A stretch of 64,000 bases of DNA, from the NCBI GenBank assembly GCA_016987375.1, contig PJRA01000473.1, positions 1,625,180 to 1,689,179 of the forward strand, read 5' to 3'. Under the pieces are notes generated by a model that saw only the letters and a list, made by a program, of their open reading frames with translations, did no database searches and had not been told where the DNA came from. Numbering within the stretch: position 1 is the first letter of the stretch; each line of letters starts with the position of its first letter. Source of the DNA: Brachionus koreanus. Taxonomy: Eukaryota; Rotifera; Eurotatoria; Ploima; Brachionidae. Positions 21,661-33,600 of the stretch are shown piece by piece. A program made the translations under genes and the position numbers.

Positions 21661-22337
21661 AACATCTCAAAATTTTCAATTAATTTTTTTTTAATATAGG
21701 TTGAAGAATTTAAATTTTGGCACCATAAAAAATAGCAATAAATATTTATTAACAATCAAGAATACTATAATGATAAAAATTCACTTAATTTGCATTATTA
21801 AATTTAATTAAAGTTTTTTGGCTTGTGAGCCCTGTCATTTTTTTATATTTTTAACTTTCATAAAATCAAGTTTCTAAATAAAAAATAAAGCAAATAAATT
21901 TAAACAATTAAGTACTGGAAAAAAAAGTATTTGTAAAATTGATGTTCTTTGAAAATAGGTCGCAATATGCAAGTCAAAAATTTTGAATTTTGAAGATTTA
22001 TTTTTCTATGCCTGCTTTTTAAATGGAAAATTGAAGTTATAAAATTCAGCCCAGTATGGAATTCTACCAGCTACAGCAATAAACAAAGCTTAAGCTCTAC
22101 AAAATGTAGACGTCCAAGAAAAATGCTATCATGTTTTGTTCAATTAATTGTTTTTTCCTTTTATATATGTATTTTTTGGCAAGTTAATTTAAAAGTATTA
22201 GTTTTCTATAGTTATTATTTTCAGTTAAGTTTTGTTATTAGTTTTTGTTTTGGGTTCTGGCCCATATTTATAATTCAAATAAAGTTTGTAAGCAATAATA
22301 GTCGTTCATCTCAATTCCTGACAAAGAAATATCTTAT
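21661..22337. other. AT-rich spacer between two inverted LINE fragments
   Basis: No coding sequence or shared repeat recognised. Confidence 0.4.
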
Positions 22338-22860
22338 CTAGGGAATTAAATAAGCAAACTTAGCACAAAAGTTTACAAAAGGTATAGTGAAAATGAGGCT
22401 AATGTATGGTAGTGAATGCTGGGGGAAGTCTGAAGCTGACAGAAAAAGTACTAATACATTCCACACTTGTAGCTTAAGAAGAATTCTAGAAATAAACTTC
22501 CCTGATGCAATAACAAATAACGAACTATTCAAAAGAATAAATCCGGAATCAATGAGGCTGTGAATAGACTATGATGTCTGGTACATAAACTTAGAATGGA
22601 AGAAAATCGAAAAACAAAAAGCCCTGCAATGGACACCGCAAGGCAAGCGAAAAGTAGGAAGACCAGCAATGACTTGGAGAGCAACAATCAGCTCAAATGA
22701 AAGGGTTCACTTAAATGTAAATGACATTGAGTGAAGCAAGGCTAAAGGCAAAAGATCGACTTTATTGGAAATCAAAAGTAATGACCCTATGTTCCACAAT
22801 AAGGTTTTTTATTTAATTCAATAACAAAGGCCGAGTCTCACTGAAATTATAAGACTTGAA
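22338..22860 (+). mobile_element. LINE reverse-transcriptase C-terminus and 3' end
   Basis: The frame (with stops) reads NTFHTCSLRRILEINFPD, then ITNNELFKR, then ALQWTPQGKRKVGRPAMTW. This is the ending of LINEs often annotated as 'craniofacial development protein 2-like' endonuclease-reverse transcriptases (xxLRR-ILxIxWPDxIxNxEL...W.PQGKRKxGRPxxTWR). A third copy of the end, on the minus strand, lies at 58215-58460. Bases 22861-23417 after it are AT-rich and contain the CARM1 promoter region. Confidence 0.8.
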
Positions 22861-23417
22861 ATTACTAAACTAACGATTGATGACTAAGGGCCCATTGATT
22901 ACAATCTCATTCTTAACATAAAATACATCTTCATCTGAGCATAAAATTCAAATCTTTTTATTGATTATATGTTTAGATATTTTCTAAAGAATAGAATGAA
23001 AATATTATTTCTGTATTTTCAATTTTAAATTTTCAATATTAATTTCTTAAAGATGTCTTAGAATTTTGTTAAGTAAAAAATGAAAATTTTTCAATAAATA
23101 AATCGAAAGTTGAAAAAATGTCTTTATGAGACTAGAAATTGAAAAGTGTTGGAAAAAATAAAATTTTCAATAAACACAGATAAATAGCCTGCAGATAAAT
23201 CAATTCGAAGCATTCACAACAAATTCTTTGCAACGCTTGGCTAATTTTAAACTTAACCATTAATAAATCATTATCAATTTAACCTTACGAAAGACACACA
23301 TTTTTTTAATCAACAAAAGGTCAATATCCACAATATAAATTCACTTGAACATTTTATTTATTTTTTATTTAAAAAAAAAAAAAATAAAAAAGACAGAAAG
23401 AAAAGTTGTGCAAAAAA

Positions 23418-24971
23418 ATGAGCCAAAATCTCCGCGTCGATTTTGTCATCCTAAGCAAATTGGACAAAGAGGGCAATTTGAATCTACTTCATGCAAAGCC
23501 TCTCTCAGTCGAAGTGCTAAATCAAGTCCCGGATTCAGTTCTTGTCTTTTCCGAGGACAAAAAAACTACTCTTTTCAAATACAACATAAGCAAAGATGTT
23601 GAATACGCTCGTTTGAGCTCAAATAAAGTGATTATAAACACAAACACCGATACTATAGGAATACAATTTGCGAAGGAGGCTGAAAAAAATGACTTTTTAG
23701 CTAAGCTTAGCGACATTCGAAATGGAAAACACGCCTCGTTGTTTGATCAACGCACCGATGAATCATCAGCCGTACAATACTTTCAATTTTATTCATTATT
23801 ATCTCAGCAACAAAACATGATGCAAGATTATGTACGAACAGCCACTTATCAACGTGCAATTTTCGATAATTCAGTTGATTTCGAGGGCAAAGTTGTGATG
23901 GACGTGGGTGCTGGCTCTGGCATCCTGTCGTTTTTTGCCGCTCAAGCTGGCGCTGCCAAAGTTTATGCTGTGGAAGCAAGCTCAATGGCTCAACACGCCA
24001 ATGCTTTGATAAAGAGCAATGGCATGCAAGGAAAAATTAAAGTTATAGCTGGAAAAATAGAAGACATAGAACTACCGGAAAAAGTGGACGTGATTATATC
24101 TGAACCAATGGGTTATATGCTTTTGAATGAAAGAATGCTTGAAAGCTATTTACATGCCAAGAAATTCTTGAAGCCAAATGGAAAAATGTACCCAACTCAA
24201 GCCGATTTGTACATAGCTCCATTTACAGATGAAGCGTTGTTTATGGAACAAGCGGCAAAGGCAAACTTTTGGACCCAGAATTCCTTTTATGGTGTAGATT
24301 TGAGTGTTCTAAAACCAGTCGCTTTTGACGAATATTTTAAGCAACCAGTAGTTGATACTTTCGATCCAAGGATCATAATTTCGCCACCAGTCAAACACTC
24401 AATAGACTTTTTGACTGCCAGTGAACATGATTTATTGAATATAGAAATTCCAGTTAAGTATGATGTTCAAGCAGCATCTGTCGTGCATGGACTAGCATTT
24501 TGGTTTGATGTGGCTTTTTTAGGATCTAGTGTGCAAACTTGGCTCTCAACAGCTCCAACCCAACCACTAACTCATTGGTATCAAGTTCGCTGCTTATTTC
24601 CTCAGCCATTTTTGGTGACGCGCGCAGCTCAGCTTGTTGGCAAAGTAACGCTCAAGACGAATAAGAAGCAAAGCTACGATGTGTCCATGGTGATCACTGT
24701 CGAGGGCTCAACACAAGTGTTTTCGAATACTTTGGATTTGAAAAATCCCTATTTTAGATACAATGGTCAAGTAGCTTTGCCTGCTGGTCATTTTCATGAA
24801 TCGCCTACTGAGTATTATTTAAACCAGTATGCTAATCAAAATAATCAGTCACAAGACCACAATCTAACTAGCCAATTAGCTGAAACTCAATTTTTTAGTG
24901 GCAACGATCATCATACGCATAAGAACGGCCATCAAAATCATGCAGAAAAAACAGCACATGCAGCACATTAA
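23418..24971 (+). CDS. CARM1: histone-arginine methyltransferase CARM1/PRMT4, 517 aa
   Basis: One open frame of 517 codons starts at the ATG at 23418; a GTG twelve bases earlier lies in a poor context. CARM1 transfers methyl groups from S-adenosylmethionine to arginines of histone H3 and splicing or coactivator proteins in the nucleus. Residues 1-105 form the PH-like N-terminal domain specific to CARM1. The methyltransferase core has motif I ([13 protein letters not shown], about 160-172), the acidic AVEAS end of strand 2, the double-E loop [15 protein letters not shown] (about 228-242) and the THW segment ([11 protein letters not shown]). The C-terminal tail is short and rich in His, Asn and Gln. 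It has no introns although most neighbours are split, so a retrocopy that became the working gene is possible. Confidence 0.95.
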   Translation: MSQNLRVDFVILSKLDKEGNLNLLHAKPLSVEVLNQVPDSVLVFSEDKKTTLFKYNISKDVEYARLSSNKVIINTNTDTIGIQFAKEAEKNDFLAKLSDIRNGKHASLFDQRTDESSAVQYFQFYSLLSQQQNMMQDYVRTATYQRAIFDNSVDFEGKVVMDVGAGSGILSFFAAQAGAAKVYAVEASSMAQHANALIKSNGMQGKIKVIAGKIEDIELPEKVDVIISEPMGYMLLNERMLESYLHAKKFLKPNGKMYPTQADLYIAPFTDEALFMEQAAKANFWTQNSFYGVDLSVLKPVAFDEYFKQPVVDTFDPRIIISPPVKHSIDFLTASEHDLLNIEIPVKYDVQAASVVHGLAFWFDVAFLGSSVQTWLSTAPTQPLTHWYQVRCLFPQPFLVTRAAQLVGKVTLKTNKKQSYDVSMVITVEGSTQVFSNTLDLKNPYFRYNGQVALPAGHFHESPTEYYLNQYANQNNQSQDHNLTSQLAETQFFSGNDHHTHKNGHQNHAEKTAHAAH

Positions 24972-25225
24972 GTTTGATGTCTGGATTTGGTGATTTTTAT
25001 TTTAAAATAATGGTAGTTTAGCTAGAATTTTTGTTTGATCTAATTTTAGAAATTGAATTTATTTGATCATTTATAAATTAAGATATTTTTCTGATAAATT
25101 GTATTTTTAAAAATTTATTTAATAAATTTAAAGTTGAGATCATTTTTTTTAATCAATTTCCAAAAAATATTTTTTTTTATTTTGTTCAAATTACTAATCG
25201 AATTAATCAAATTAATAATTACTCC

Positions 25226-26061
25226 TAACTTAATAACTTCGACATCCTAAAAGAAATAGAATCATCTACTATTAACAAACCTAATGATTTATACAACAAT
25301 AAAGTCAAAAAAGAAATCATTTCTATAAATCCTAATCTTCCTAACTACATTTCAACGAAGCCAAGGAAAATGGAAGAATCACTTTTAATTTTTATACCAA
25401 TTTTTATATTTACAACTTTAATTATTTGTACAATATTCGCTTTATTCAAATACTGGCTTCGTAAAAAGAAAAGAAAAAAAAAGAGTAAATACCCAAAATG
25501 AGAAAATTTTAAATATAAACATCACAAAATTTTCAAAAATAGATGACACAGTTGAGTTAATGGAAACACTGGAAAATTAAAAGTGTAATAACTTTTCTAC
25601 AATGAAAGAAAAACTCTATTTTTATTTTCTCTATTTTTAACACCTAAAATTCGGGACGAATTTTTCCAATCCCAGGGCCTATGTGAAACAAAAAACAATC
25701 ACGCTCAACATAAATTCAAAATAAATTCAAATTTTAAACAACACACTTTAGACTTTATAATATTACAACATTCCACAAATGTTTATTAATCATGCGATGG
25801 AATGCAATTAAAAAGATTTAATTAACGGGTGATGCATGAGTAAATGGACAAAAGTTAAGTTAACTTGCCCGATCATGCGAATGATCAGGGGATCATATAT
25901 ATATATATTTATTTATAAACTACTAAAAATTAACCGAACAGGAGTTCGGTTATTGGTCAACAGAGCAACAGCTGATTAACCGCATTAAATTAAAGTTGAA
26001 GGAATTTGACTTAAATTTTGTGAAATCCCTTATGACGGGAGTCAAAGCAAAGCTCAGAAAA
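25226..26061 (+). mobile_element. 3' end of an LTR retrotransposon with membrane-anchor ORF, plus putative LTR
   Basis: A frame at 25231-25501 (no clear start) ends in a hydrophobic helix and a very basic tail (KYWLRKKKRKKKSKYPK), the layout of an envelope-like C-terminus. At 25650 it is followed by CGGGACGAATTTTTCC, the kind of segment that precedes the 3' LTR in Ty3/gypsy elements. A TATA-rich stretch near 25898-25915 could be the LTR promoter. Next to the gap a frame reads STEQQLINRIKLKLKEFDLN and FVKSLMTGVKAKLRK and runs into the Ns; I do not recognise it. The LTR assignment is tentative because no second LTR is visible. Confidence 0.4.
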
Positions 26062-26361
26062 NNNNNNNNNNNNNNNNNNNNNNNNNNNNNNNNNNNNNNN
26101 NNNNNNNNNNNNNNNNNNNNNNNNNNNNNNNNNNNNNNNNNNNNNNNNNNNNNNNNNNNNNNNNNNNNNNNNNNNNNNNNNNNNNNNNNNNNNNNNNNNN
26201 NNNNNNNNNNNNNNNNNNNNNNNNNNNNNNNNNNNNNNNNNNNNNNNNNNNNNNNNNNNNNNNNNNNNNNNNNNNNNNNNNNNNNNNNNNNNNNNNNNNN
26301 NNNNNNNNNNNNNNNNNNNNNNNNNNNNNNNNNNNNNNNNNNNNNNNNNNNNNNNNNNNNN
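26062..26361. other. assembly gap, 300 N
   Basis: A run of N. The open frame entering it from the left continues for an unknown distance, and the sequence on the right shows no matching coding frame. Confidence 0.99.
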
Positions 26362-26544
26362 AGAATTTAATTACTGAATCAATAAATGATTTTAAAAAAA
26401 TTCTAATATTATTTTACTAAAGTGAGGTAAAATATTCTGAATTTTTTTTACATTTTTTAATTTATCAGTAAAAAAAGCAATAGTTCAAATAATAAAACAA
26501 TCAAAAAATAAACCATAGTGCTTGATTGTCTTTATCCATCTATC

Positions 26545-26785
26545 AGCCAGGAGTTAGGCTTTTGGAGCCAAAAGTCTCTTTTTCTCCTAGTTGTATGAGG
26601 TCTACAACATTATCTTGAAGAAACCAACCTATTCTTTGGTAAATCAAAGAAGCATATTTTTGTTGAAGTCAAGGATACATTTGTTCTAATTGTTCAGAAT
26701 AAAGTTCTGTATTTAAAGCTTGACCGCCTGGAAACAGTTCAAAGTGAATAACCCTTTGTATAATAAAGTTATTGTATCATACTCC
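26545..26785 (-). pseudogene. mariner-type transposase relic
   Basis: The minus strand, after small frame breaks, reads VIHFELFPGGQALNTELYSE, QLEQMYP, LQQKYASLIYQRIGWFLQDN. This matches the middle of mariner (Mos1-like) transposases, where GVIHFELLP...NADLYxxQL precedes the second catalytic Asp in xLxQDNAxxH. The sequence ends soon after that point and holds stop codons. Confidence 0.7.
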
Positions 26786-27670
26786 TCTGTAACATCTTAA
26801 TTTAAGCTAAAATTTTAAAAAACGTTTCATTATTTTTATTCAAAATTCAATATAATGTTTATAATGTAATGTTTGGCCATTTTAAGCAGAAAATTGTGAA
26901 ATCAGTCAATAAAATATTTATGGAATGTTTTACAAAATTTGATTTACAATACAAAATTTTTACATATTAACTTTTAATTATTATTTTTTTTTCTATGTTC
27001 TATCATACCTCATGGGAAGAAAAAAGAGAGAAAAGACTTGAGACTCGTCTCTAAATAAGCTTTTTTCATTTTTATTTTACTTAATCTTTATTTAACCAGA
27101 ACATTGATCATCTAGATTTAAATAAAGAAATTATTAAATTTATAAAACCTTTTATGGACTAACTGAACACAATACTTTTTAAAAAAGGCAAAATTTTATG
27201 GATTATCATAAAGAAATTTTTTGTTTTTAATCAGAATTTCGATATTCATCAAAGAAATTATTTCAAAAGTATCAAAAAATCAAATATAAGTCTCCTTGAC
27301 TACATGTTTTTCAATTTATCTAAATAAAGTTTTTTTAAAAGAAATCTTAATTCATTATAATATCATTATATAAATACTATTTAAATATTCATCTCATATA
27401 TTAGTATGTTTATGATTTTAATCGAATATTTAATATATTTGAATGCTTTTTTTACAAAAAAAAAACAGTAAATTACAGTTTTCTATCAATATTTTTGAGA
27501 GTATATTATCAATTTTCGCTTATTTCTTTTAATACCAAACACAAAGATTATTTAATTATTTTATGTATTTATTTTTAAGGCTAAGCCGCCTAGTTTTTAA
27601 TTTTTTTATTTACAATCAATTTTAAAAATGTCAAATATTTAATAAAATACAATTATTTTAATCCATTATT
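26786..27670. other. AT-rich DNA 3' of the fucosyltransferase
   Basis: No coding signal. The part nearest 27670 should be the 3' untranslated region of the minus-strand fucosyltransferase. The stretch 26362-26544, right of the gap, also shows nothing. Confidence 0.4.
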
Positions 27671-29020
27671 TCAAATAAAAATACAATTACCAAAATATTT
27701 ATTGAGTTTTTCTAATAAGAAAAGTTTAGAGCCACTGCTCCAACAATTAGTCTCAGGACCAAACCACTTGCTAATTGACCATTGACGGTTATTATTGTGA
27801 TTATTTAAATAGCTTTCATTATGTAAATATTGACATAATTTGCAAAAAGGCTCTTTTATTATAAACTGTTCTCCTTGATGCCACTTCATTAAATTAGACC
27901 TAATCAAATTTGGATTATTCATATTCGAGTCTAGTTTTTTATACAAATCAATTTTCCATTTAAAGTATTCTAAATAGGCTGTGTCATTATTATTCAAATA
28001 GATTAAATAATCTGCTAGTTTTTTAGGAGATTCAAATAGATCAGCATTTATGTAGAATTTTTCGTAAGGAACTAGCTTTCTATACTGTTCATCCTTTGCG
28101 CCGCGCACAACATTTATCAAATTGACATCAAATAAACTATCATAGTCATAAATATTCCAAAATTTTTCACTTATGTAATCATCACAAAGGCAATTTTCAA
28201 ACGCCAAACGAAATTTATATTTGTTCAGAAAAGCATTGCATTCCGCACTTTTTGTACGAAAACATGGATCTTTGTTCATTTTTAAAGAGCATTTTCCAAA
28301 TACATCAATATTAACATATTTAGATAACTCTTTAACATAATCCTCTCTTCTAGAATTTGTAAAACAATGACTCACAAACCATGCGATTGTAAAATTTTTT
28401 TGTTTTTTTTCTAAATCAAGTGTAAACTTGGTCACATTATGCATTCTACTAGATTTTTGATATTGCTGGATATAAAGTTGATCATATTGAAGATCTGACC
28501 AGTCAAAAAAGTCTCTATAGCTTAAAGGAATATCACTATCAGTCTTAAAAGTAGCTGTCAAGTTGAACCAATCGTCAAAATCATTGAGTGTGTAGTGATT
28601 CGAACAAAAACTTAATTCCTGTGGTTCTAAAGTATAAAATAACCACAACTGTTTTGGACTACGATTGTAATTTTTAGATGGTGCATAGAACAGTTCTTTG
28701 GCATGAACCATGATAGCATCGCTATTTTTTTCTGGAATTTGATAATGGTTTTTTGAGCTGAATGCATAACATCTTTGTTCTGGGCAACCTTTGAATGGAA
28801 TTTCACCGAGTTCTTTAAAATTCCAACTCGTATTCTGAAATCTTGGTGTTAGAAGTTGAACTGCTTTTAAATTTTTCTTATGAATTTCTCTAATTAAATC
28901 GTCATAATCAGACAAATTTTGCATAAAATAATAATTGAAAGTGAAAATTAGGAAAATAAGCAAAATTAAACCTTTAATTCTTCTTTTAAATCTAAATATT
29001 CTGAAAAAATTTCGTAACAT
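27671..29020 (-). CDS. alpha-1,3-fucosyltransferase (GT10 family), 449 aa
   Basis: An intronless frame starts at the ATG at 29020. It has a short basic cytoplasmic tail and a single membrane helix (about residues 17-32), the type II layout of Golgi glycosyltransferases. The C-terminal half carries the GT10 hallmarks: a VNIDVFGKCS segment and the donor-binding block FRLAFENCLCDDYISEKFWN, followed by VPYEKFYINADLFESPKKLA. The enzyme would move fucose from GDP-fucose to GlcNAc of N-glycans or Lewis-type glycans in the Golgi; which acceptor cannot be told here. Late Cys residues (FCKLCQYLH, NCW) match the disulphide-rich GT10 C-terminus. A GTAATT just before the stop could be a splice donor, so the last few residues are uncertain. 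Confidence 0.92.
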   Translation of the reverse strand: MLRNFFRIFRFKRRIKGLILLIFLIFTFNYYFMQNLSDYDDLIREIHKKNLKAVQLLTPRFQNTSWNFKELGEIPFKGCPEQRCYAFSSKNHYQIPEKNSDAIMVHAKELFYAPSKNYNRSPKQLWLFYTLEPQELSFCSNHYTLNDFDDWFNLTATFKTDSDIPLSYRDFFDWSDLQYDQLYIQQYQKSSRMHNVTKFTLDLEKKQKNFTIAWFVSHCFTNSRREDYVKELSKYVNIDVFGKCSLKMNKDPCFRTKSAECNAFLNKYKFRLAFENCLCDDYISEKFWNIYDYDSLFDVNLINVVRGAKDEQYRKLVPYEKFYINADLFESPKKLADYLIYLNNNDTAYLEYFKWKIDLYKKLDSNMNNPNLIRSNLMKWHQGEQFIIKEPFCKLCQYLHNESYLNNHNNNRQWSISKWFGPETNCWSSGSKLFLLEKLNKYFGNCIFI

Positions 29021-29202
29021 TTTTGAATTTTATGCAATCATTATTAAATCTAAAAGTAAATTATTTCAAAAATTTATTAAAAAATAAAGCATTGATAAGA
29101 AATTTATGTATAAATAAAAAATTAGGTGAAAATTTACTTTAAAATTCAATTAAATTTAAAGCAAACCTAAATAATTTTTAATTATAAATTTAATTTAATA
29201 AT

Positions 29203-29393
29203 TTAACACCCAAAGACTGGAGGAGTCTTTTGAACCGCTTTTGTTACTTCCTTTATTTGTTTTTTATTCAATAGTTATTTTAATTTTTTTTTCAATCACA
29301 TCTTAAATCAAAAATATTATAAAATTTTTTAAAAAGTAAAAAAACGAGTCTAATAAAAAGGGTCGAAAAATCCCTCCGGCCTTTGAGTGTTAA
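29203..29393. mobile_element. TTAA-flanked miniature element, copy 2 (divergent)
   Basis: TTAA lies at both ends. The inverted ends are longer here: left CACCCAAAGACTGGAGGAGTC, right (reverse complement) CACTCAAAGGCCGGAGGGAT. About 190 bp, non-coding, AT-rich centre. The TTAA-CAC edge is shared with the other three copies, but the sequence inside is of a different subfamily. Confidence 0.75.
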
Positions 29394-30661
29394 GAGACTT
29401 GAAGTTTTCGCTCTATAGATTTTAGTTTTTTTTTTTTTTGCTACATTATTTTAAAATAAATAAAATATGTTTATATATAGTAAATTTGGAGCAAAATTGG
29501 TAAGATTTAATCTAATTATTTAGTATGGTTGCTTAGCTGCTGATTCTTTTACTTATTTACAAGCGTTCAAAATTTTTATCTTCTAAATTAAAAGCAATCA
29601 CAATGCTTGAAAGAAAGATAAAGCCAAATTTGCCTCTTAAAAAAGATATAATAAAAAAAAGACATCATAATCATATTTATGATTTAAACTTTTATTTTAA
29701 TATTCATATAGTTTTTGAATATTTTTTTTGTTTTTTAAAATAAATTTTAACACTATTCAAATTTTAATCAATTTCTCAGTTCAAATTGGTAAGTATACCT
29801 CGATATTTGAGTTTTAAACGTTTTATTGAAAAAAAGGCTAATTATTGATTTGAGATAAAAATCTATTTAAAAAAGAAAAGGGAAATATCTTTAAAAAAAT
29901 TTATTGAATTTTAAAATTTGATTTTTATTTTCCACATTGTTTTTTGATGAATTTAGAAAAGCTCACCTGATCAAATTAAACAATGCATGCTTTAAGTGCT
30001 TAAAATGTCTAAAAAAAATCTTCAAAAAGGACATACGATTAAAATTGTATTTTAAATTGAAAAATATTTTAAAAATTAATAAATTATACAAAATAATTTT
30101 CATTTTCATATATAAATTGCCAGTATTATAAGAGTAAATTTTTGATTTTTTAATTGACCATTAACCTAAAAATATTGTCTATGATTTTGAAGAAGACTTG
30201 GCAAATTATTTCTTAGAAACTTTTTTCTGTATTCATCATTTGTATTTCAAGTATTTATTTTTTTTTATTTAAGTTTTAAAAAAATGAGACAAGTAATCAA
30301 ACAGAGATATTTTTTTGGTGTTTTTTTTTGTCTTAATTAATTAATCTATTAGTTTACTCGTGAATTTAATAAAATAAATTCTAATTAAGTGACAAAAACA
30401 ATTGTCATTTTATTGATTTAAAACAAAAATCCTAAAGTTTAAGTATACAAAATTATAATATTTAATTGATGAACATAATTTATTCAATTTATTAAATCAT
30501 TTTATTGTGATACTTTTCAGTTTTTAAAGTAAAGTATTTGATTGGGACTTTTTTCGAATGACTAAAATATACAATCATCATAAATTTTTTAAAAAATTTA
30601 TATACCTTTATATTTTTTTTTTAGAATAAAAATCTTTGTTTTTAAAAAAAAATAAATTTTA
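29394..30661. other. AT-rich intergenic DNA upstream of SLC12A9
   Basis: A 60-codon Lys/Phe-rich frame at 29937-30131 looks like chance. Nothing else is recognised. The SLC12A9 promoter and any upstream untranslated exon must lie here. Confidence 0.4.
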
Positions 30662-30694
30662 ATGAATCCATCAGAAAAATGTTCAAGTTTTTGA
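30662..30694 (+). promoter_or_regulatory. overlapping upstream ORF at the SLC12A9 start
   Basis: An ATG 17 bases before the main start opens a 10-codon frame in another phase that stops inside the main coding region. If it is in the mature 5' leader it should lower initiation at 30679. It would be irrelevant if the transcript starts downstream of it. Confidence 0.35.
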
Positions 30695-33600
30695 GACGTA
30701 GAGCAAATCATCGCGATGACAATATATCTGATGTAGTACAAGAGACAACAAGCATAAACATAAGTGATTCAGCGCCGATTTTGAATCGAAATTTTGATTT
30801 GACAAACAACAGTGATAGTTTGAGCTTTCATGACCTGAGACGCTCGGACCAAGGTGATGACGTCAGTTTGATTAGACGCTCACTGCGAACAATACCTGGC
30901 GTCTTTTGCCCAGTGGCGCTTTCGATGAGCAGTGTGGCAGTTTTTATGAGAGTCGGCTTTATTGTAGGACATGCTGGAATTTTCGACTCACTTGGATTAT
31001 ACGCTCTAGCGTTCACCATATTTGTCTTGACGGGTCTTAGCATATGTGCCATATCCACAAATGGCGCAATCAAAGGAGGTGGTGTCTACTGTAAGTTGCT
31101 AGAAATAAAAAATTCTCCTTATTCAAAATTTAAATTTAATTAGATATGATCAGCAGAACACTTGGTCCTGAAATTGGTGGTTCAATAGGCGCTTTGTTTT
31201 TTATAGCGAATGCAATTGCTAGCGCATTTAATGCATCTGGTCTTGTCGAAGCTATACTTAACAATTTCGGCACATCTAGTTAGTTAACAATTGGAAAAAA
31301 AAATCTGAAATAATTTTTTTTTCTTATTTAATGAAAAGAAATCGAAGGAGGACTGCCGGAATCATTCGGCTTCAGAATTTTGTATGGCAGTGTTTTAAAC
31401 TCATTTACATTAATCATTTGTCTACTTGGTTCAAATTTATTCAGTTTTGCCATTTCATTCATTTACTTGATAATGCTAATTGTCTATCTTTGTGTCGTTT
31501 TTTCCATTTTCTTCAGAAATCAATTCGAAATACCACTGCCGGGCTTATCATCAAATGAAACTGGATATTTTACAGGCTTGTCATCACAAACATTTAGAGA
31601 CAATTTATATTGTAAAATGCATTAAAATTAAAATAAATTAAAACAATAAATATTAATTAGTAATTTTATTTTAGCAAATTATACAGCTGATTACAAAACA
31701 GGAAGCATAACAAATTTTGCGTATGTTTTTGGTATTTTGTTTAGTTCAATGACAGGCATTATGGCCGGTGCCAACATGAGTGGTGAATTAAAAAAGCCAT
31801 CGAAAAGCATTCCATTGGGAACAATGAGCGCTGTTTTGTTTGTTTTTGTGGTGTATTTCTCGCAGAATCTTTTGTTAGCAGGAAGCTGTGAGAGAATAGT
31901 CCTGGTTAACAATAATCAAGTGCTTCAGTACATTGTGTTTTGGGGACCGCTAATTCCAATCGGCATAATAGCCACTACATTTTCGGGTGAACTATCAGCT
32001 CTAATTGGCAGTTCAAGGGTTCTAAAAGCCTTGGCTGATGACGAAATTTTTGGCTCCTTGTTAAATTTTGTCAAGTATGGAAAAACAAAATCTGGAAATC
32101 CGTGGGTAGCTGTCGTTGTCTCATTTGTCATATCCGAAGTAAATTTTTAATTTTTTGAATAAAAATAAATTGAAAAAAAAATATGAAAATTTATTTAAGT
32201 GTGTGCTATTAATTGGCTCAGTTAATTCAATCGCTCAATTAGTCACTATATTTTACTTGTTGGCCTATTTTGGCGTCAATTTAGCATGTATGGCTCTTGA
32301 TTTAGCGAGCGCTCCCAATTTTCGGCCATCATTCAAATATTTTTCATGGCAAACAGCATTACTTGGAATGGTCGGCTCAATAATAATGACATTTATAGTC
32401 TCAGTGGAATATGCATCGATTGCGATTGGACTTTTGATATCGCTTCTAACAGTCCTATACTTTAGAGACTTCCCGCCAGAATGGGGAAGCATCAGTCAAG
32501 CATTGATATTTCATCAAGTGAGAAAATACCTTTTGCTTCTTGATACACGTAAAGACCATGTCAAATTTTGGAGACCTCAAATCATACTTTTGATTTCAAA
32601 TCCGCGAAGTTGCATTCCGTTGATTGATTTTGGAAATGATGTCAAGAAAGGTGGTCTGTTTGTGCTTGGCCATGTCAAAGTGGGAAAATTTGACGAATTC
32701 GAAGAAGATCCGTGTGTGAAAGAGATGCCATCTTGGATGAATTTGGTTGATACACTCAAGGTCAAAGCTTTCATTGAATTGACTTTGAATTCTTCAATTA
32801 AAGAGGGCATTCATAATTTGATTCGAATTTCTGGTCTGGGTAAGTAAATTGGTCCAAAAATTTTTTTCTTTCATTTTCATTTCAAAATGGTTTTTGATAA
32901 ATTGAAAAAAGTTTTTCATTAGTTTTTGATATATTTTTTAAAATCAAAGCAGAATTTAATCTGAGCAGAAGTGCTTAAAATTTTTTTTAAAAGAAAATTA
33001 TGGTTTCATTGGAACACTTAATTGGAGACATTAACATTAGATATTTTTTAAAAATCAAAAGCAAGTTATGTAAATTTCATAGTAGCATTTTTAACACTAG
33101 AAGCACCAGACGAGTCATTTTGACTCGTTTGAAAAATTTTCAAATCCTCGTATCTTTTGAATGGATTTTTCAAATAAAAATATTTTTTTTGATTTATGTT
33201 ATTTTAAAATCTTCTTTAAAAAATGTTATTAATTTTTAAGATATTTAAAGTTTTATTAAATATGTTTTTGAATTAAAAAAAAAAAACATGAAAAAATGCT
33301 TGGTGCTTCTAGTGTTAAGAAGATTCTGATAAGACAGCAAATTTTGCGTAATTAAAATTTGGAAAAATTTGGATTAAGTGCATATTTTAATTTTCTACTA
33401 AATTTCACAAAGCCTTAAATCTCTGTAATACCTAAAGTTTATGCAAAATTTTTGAATTTTGGGGAAAAATCAAAAAAATTGAAGTTTTATAAATTTCAAC
33501 AAAGTAATTGACTGTGTTTTTTAAACAAAGTTTTATTCTTTCAATCCACTAATGAAAGGTCTTCTGGTAATCTTCGTCAGGAAGTTATGGGTTATAATAT

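Noticed and set aside
31331..31558. 75-codon frame overlapping SLC12A9 exon 3
   Set aside because: It is a shadow in another phase; the in-phase reading gives conserved transporter sequence that joins both neighbouring exons.
33000..33239. 79-codon frame in SLC12A9 intron 5
   Set aside because: Most of it lies inside the TTAA-flanked miniature element and has no protein-like conservation.
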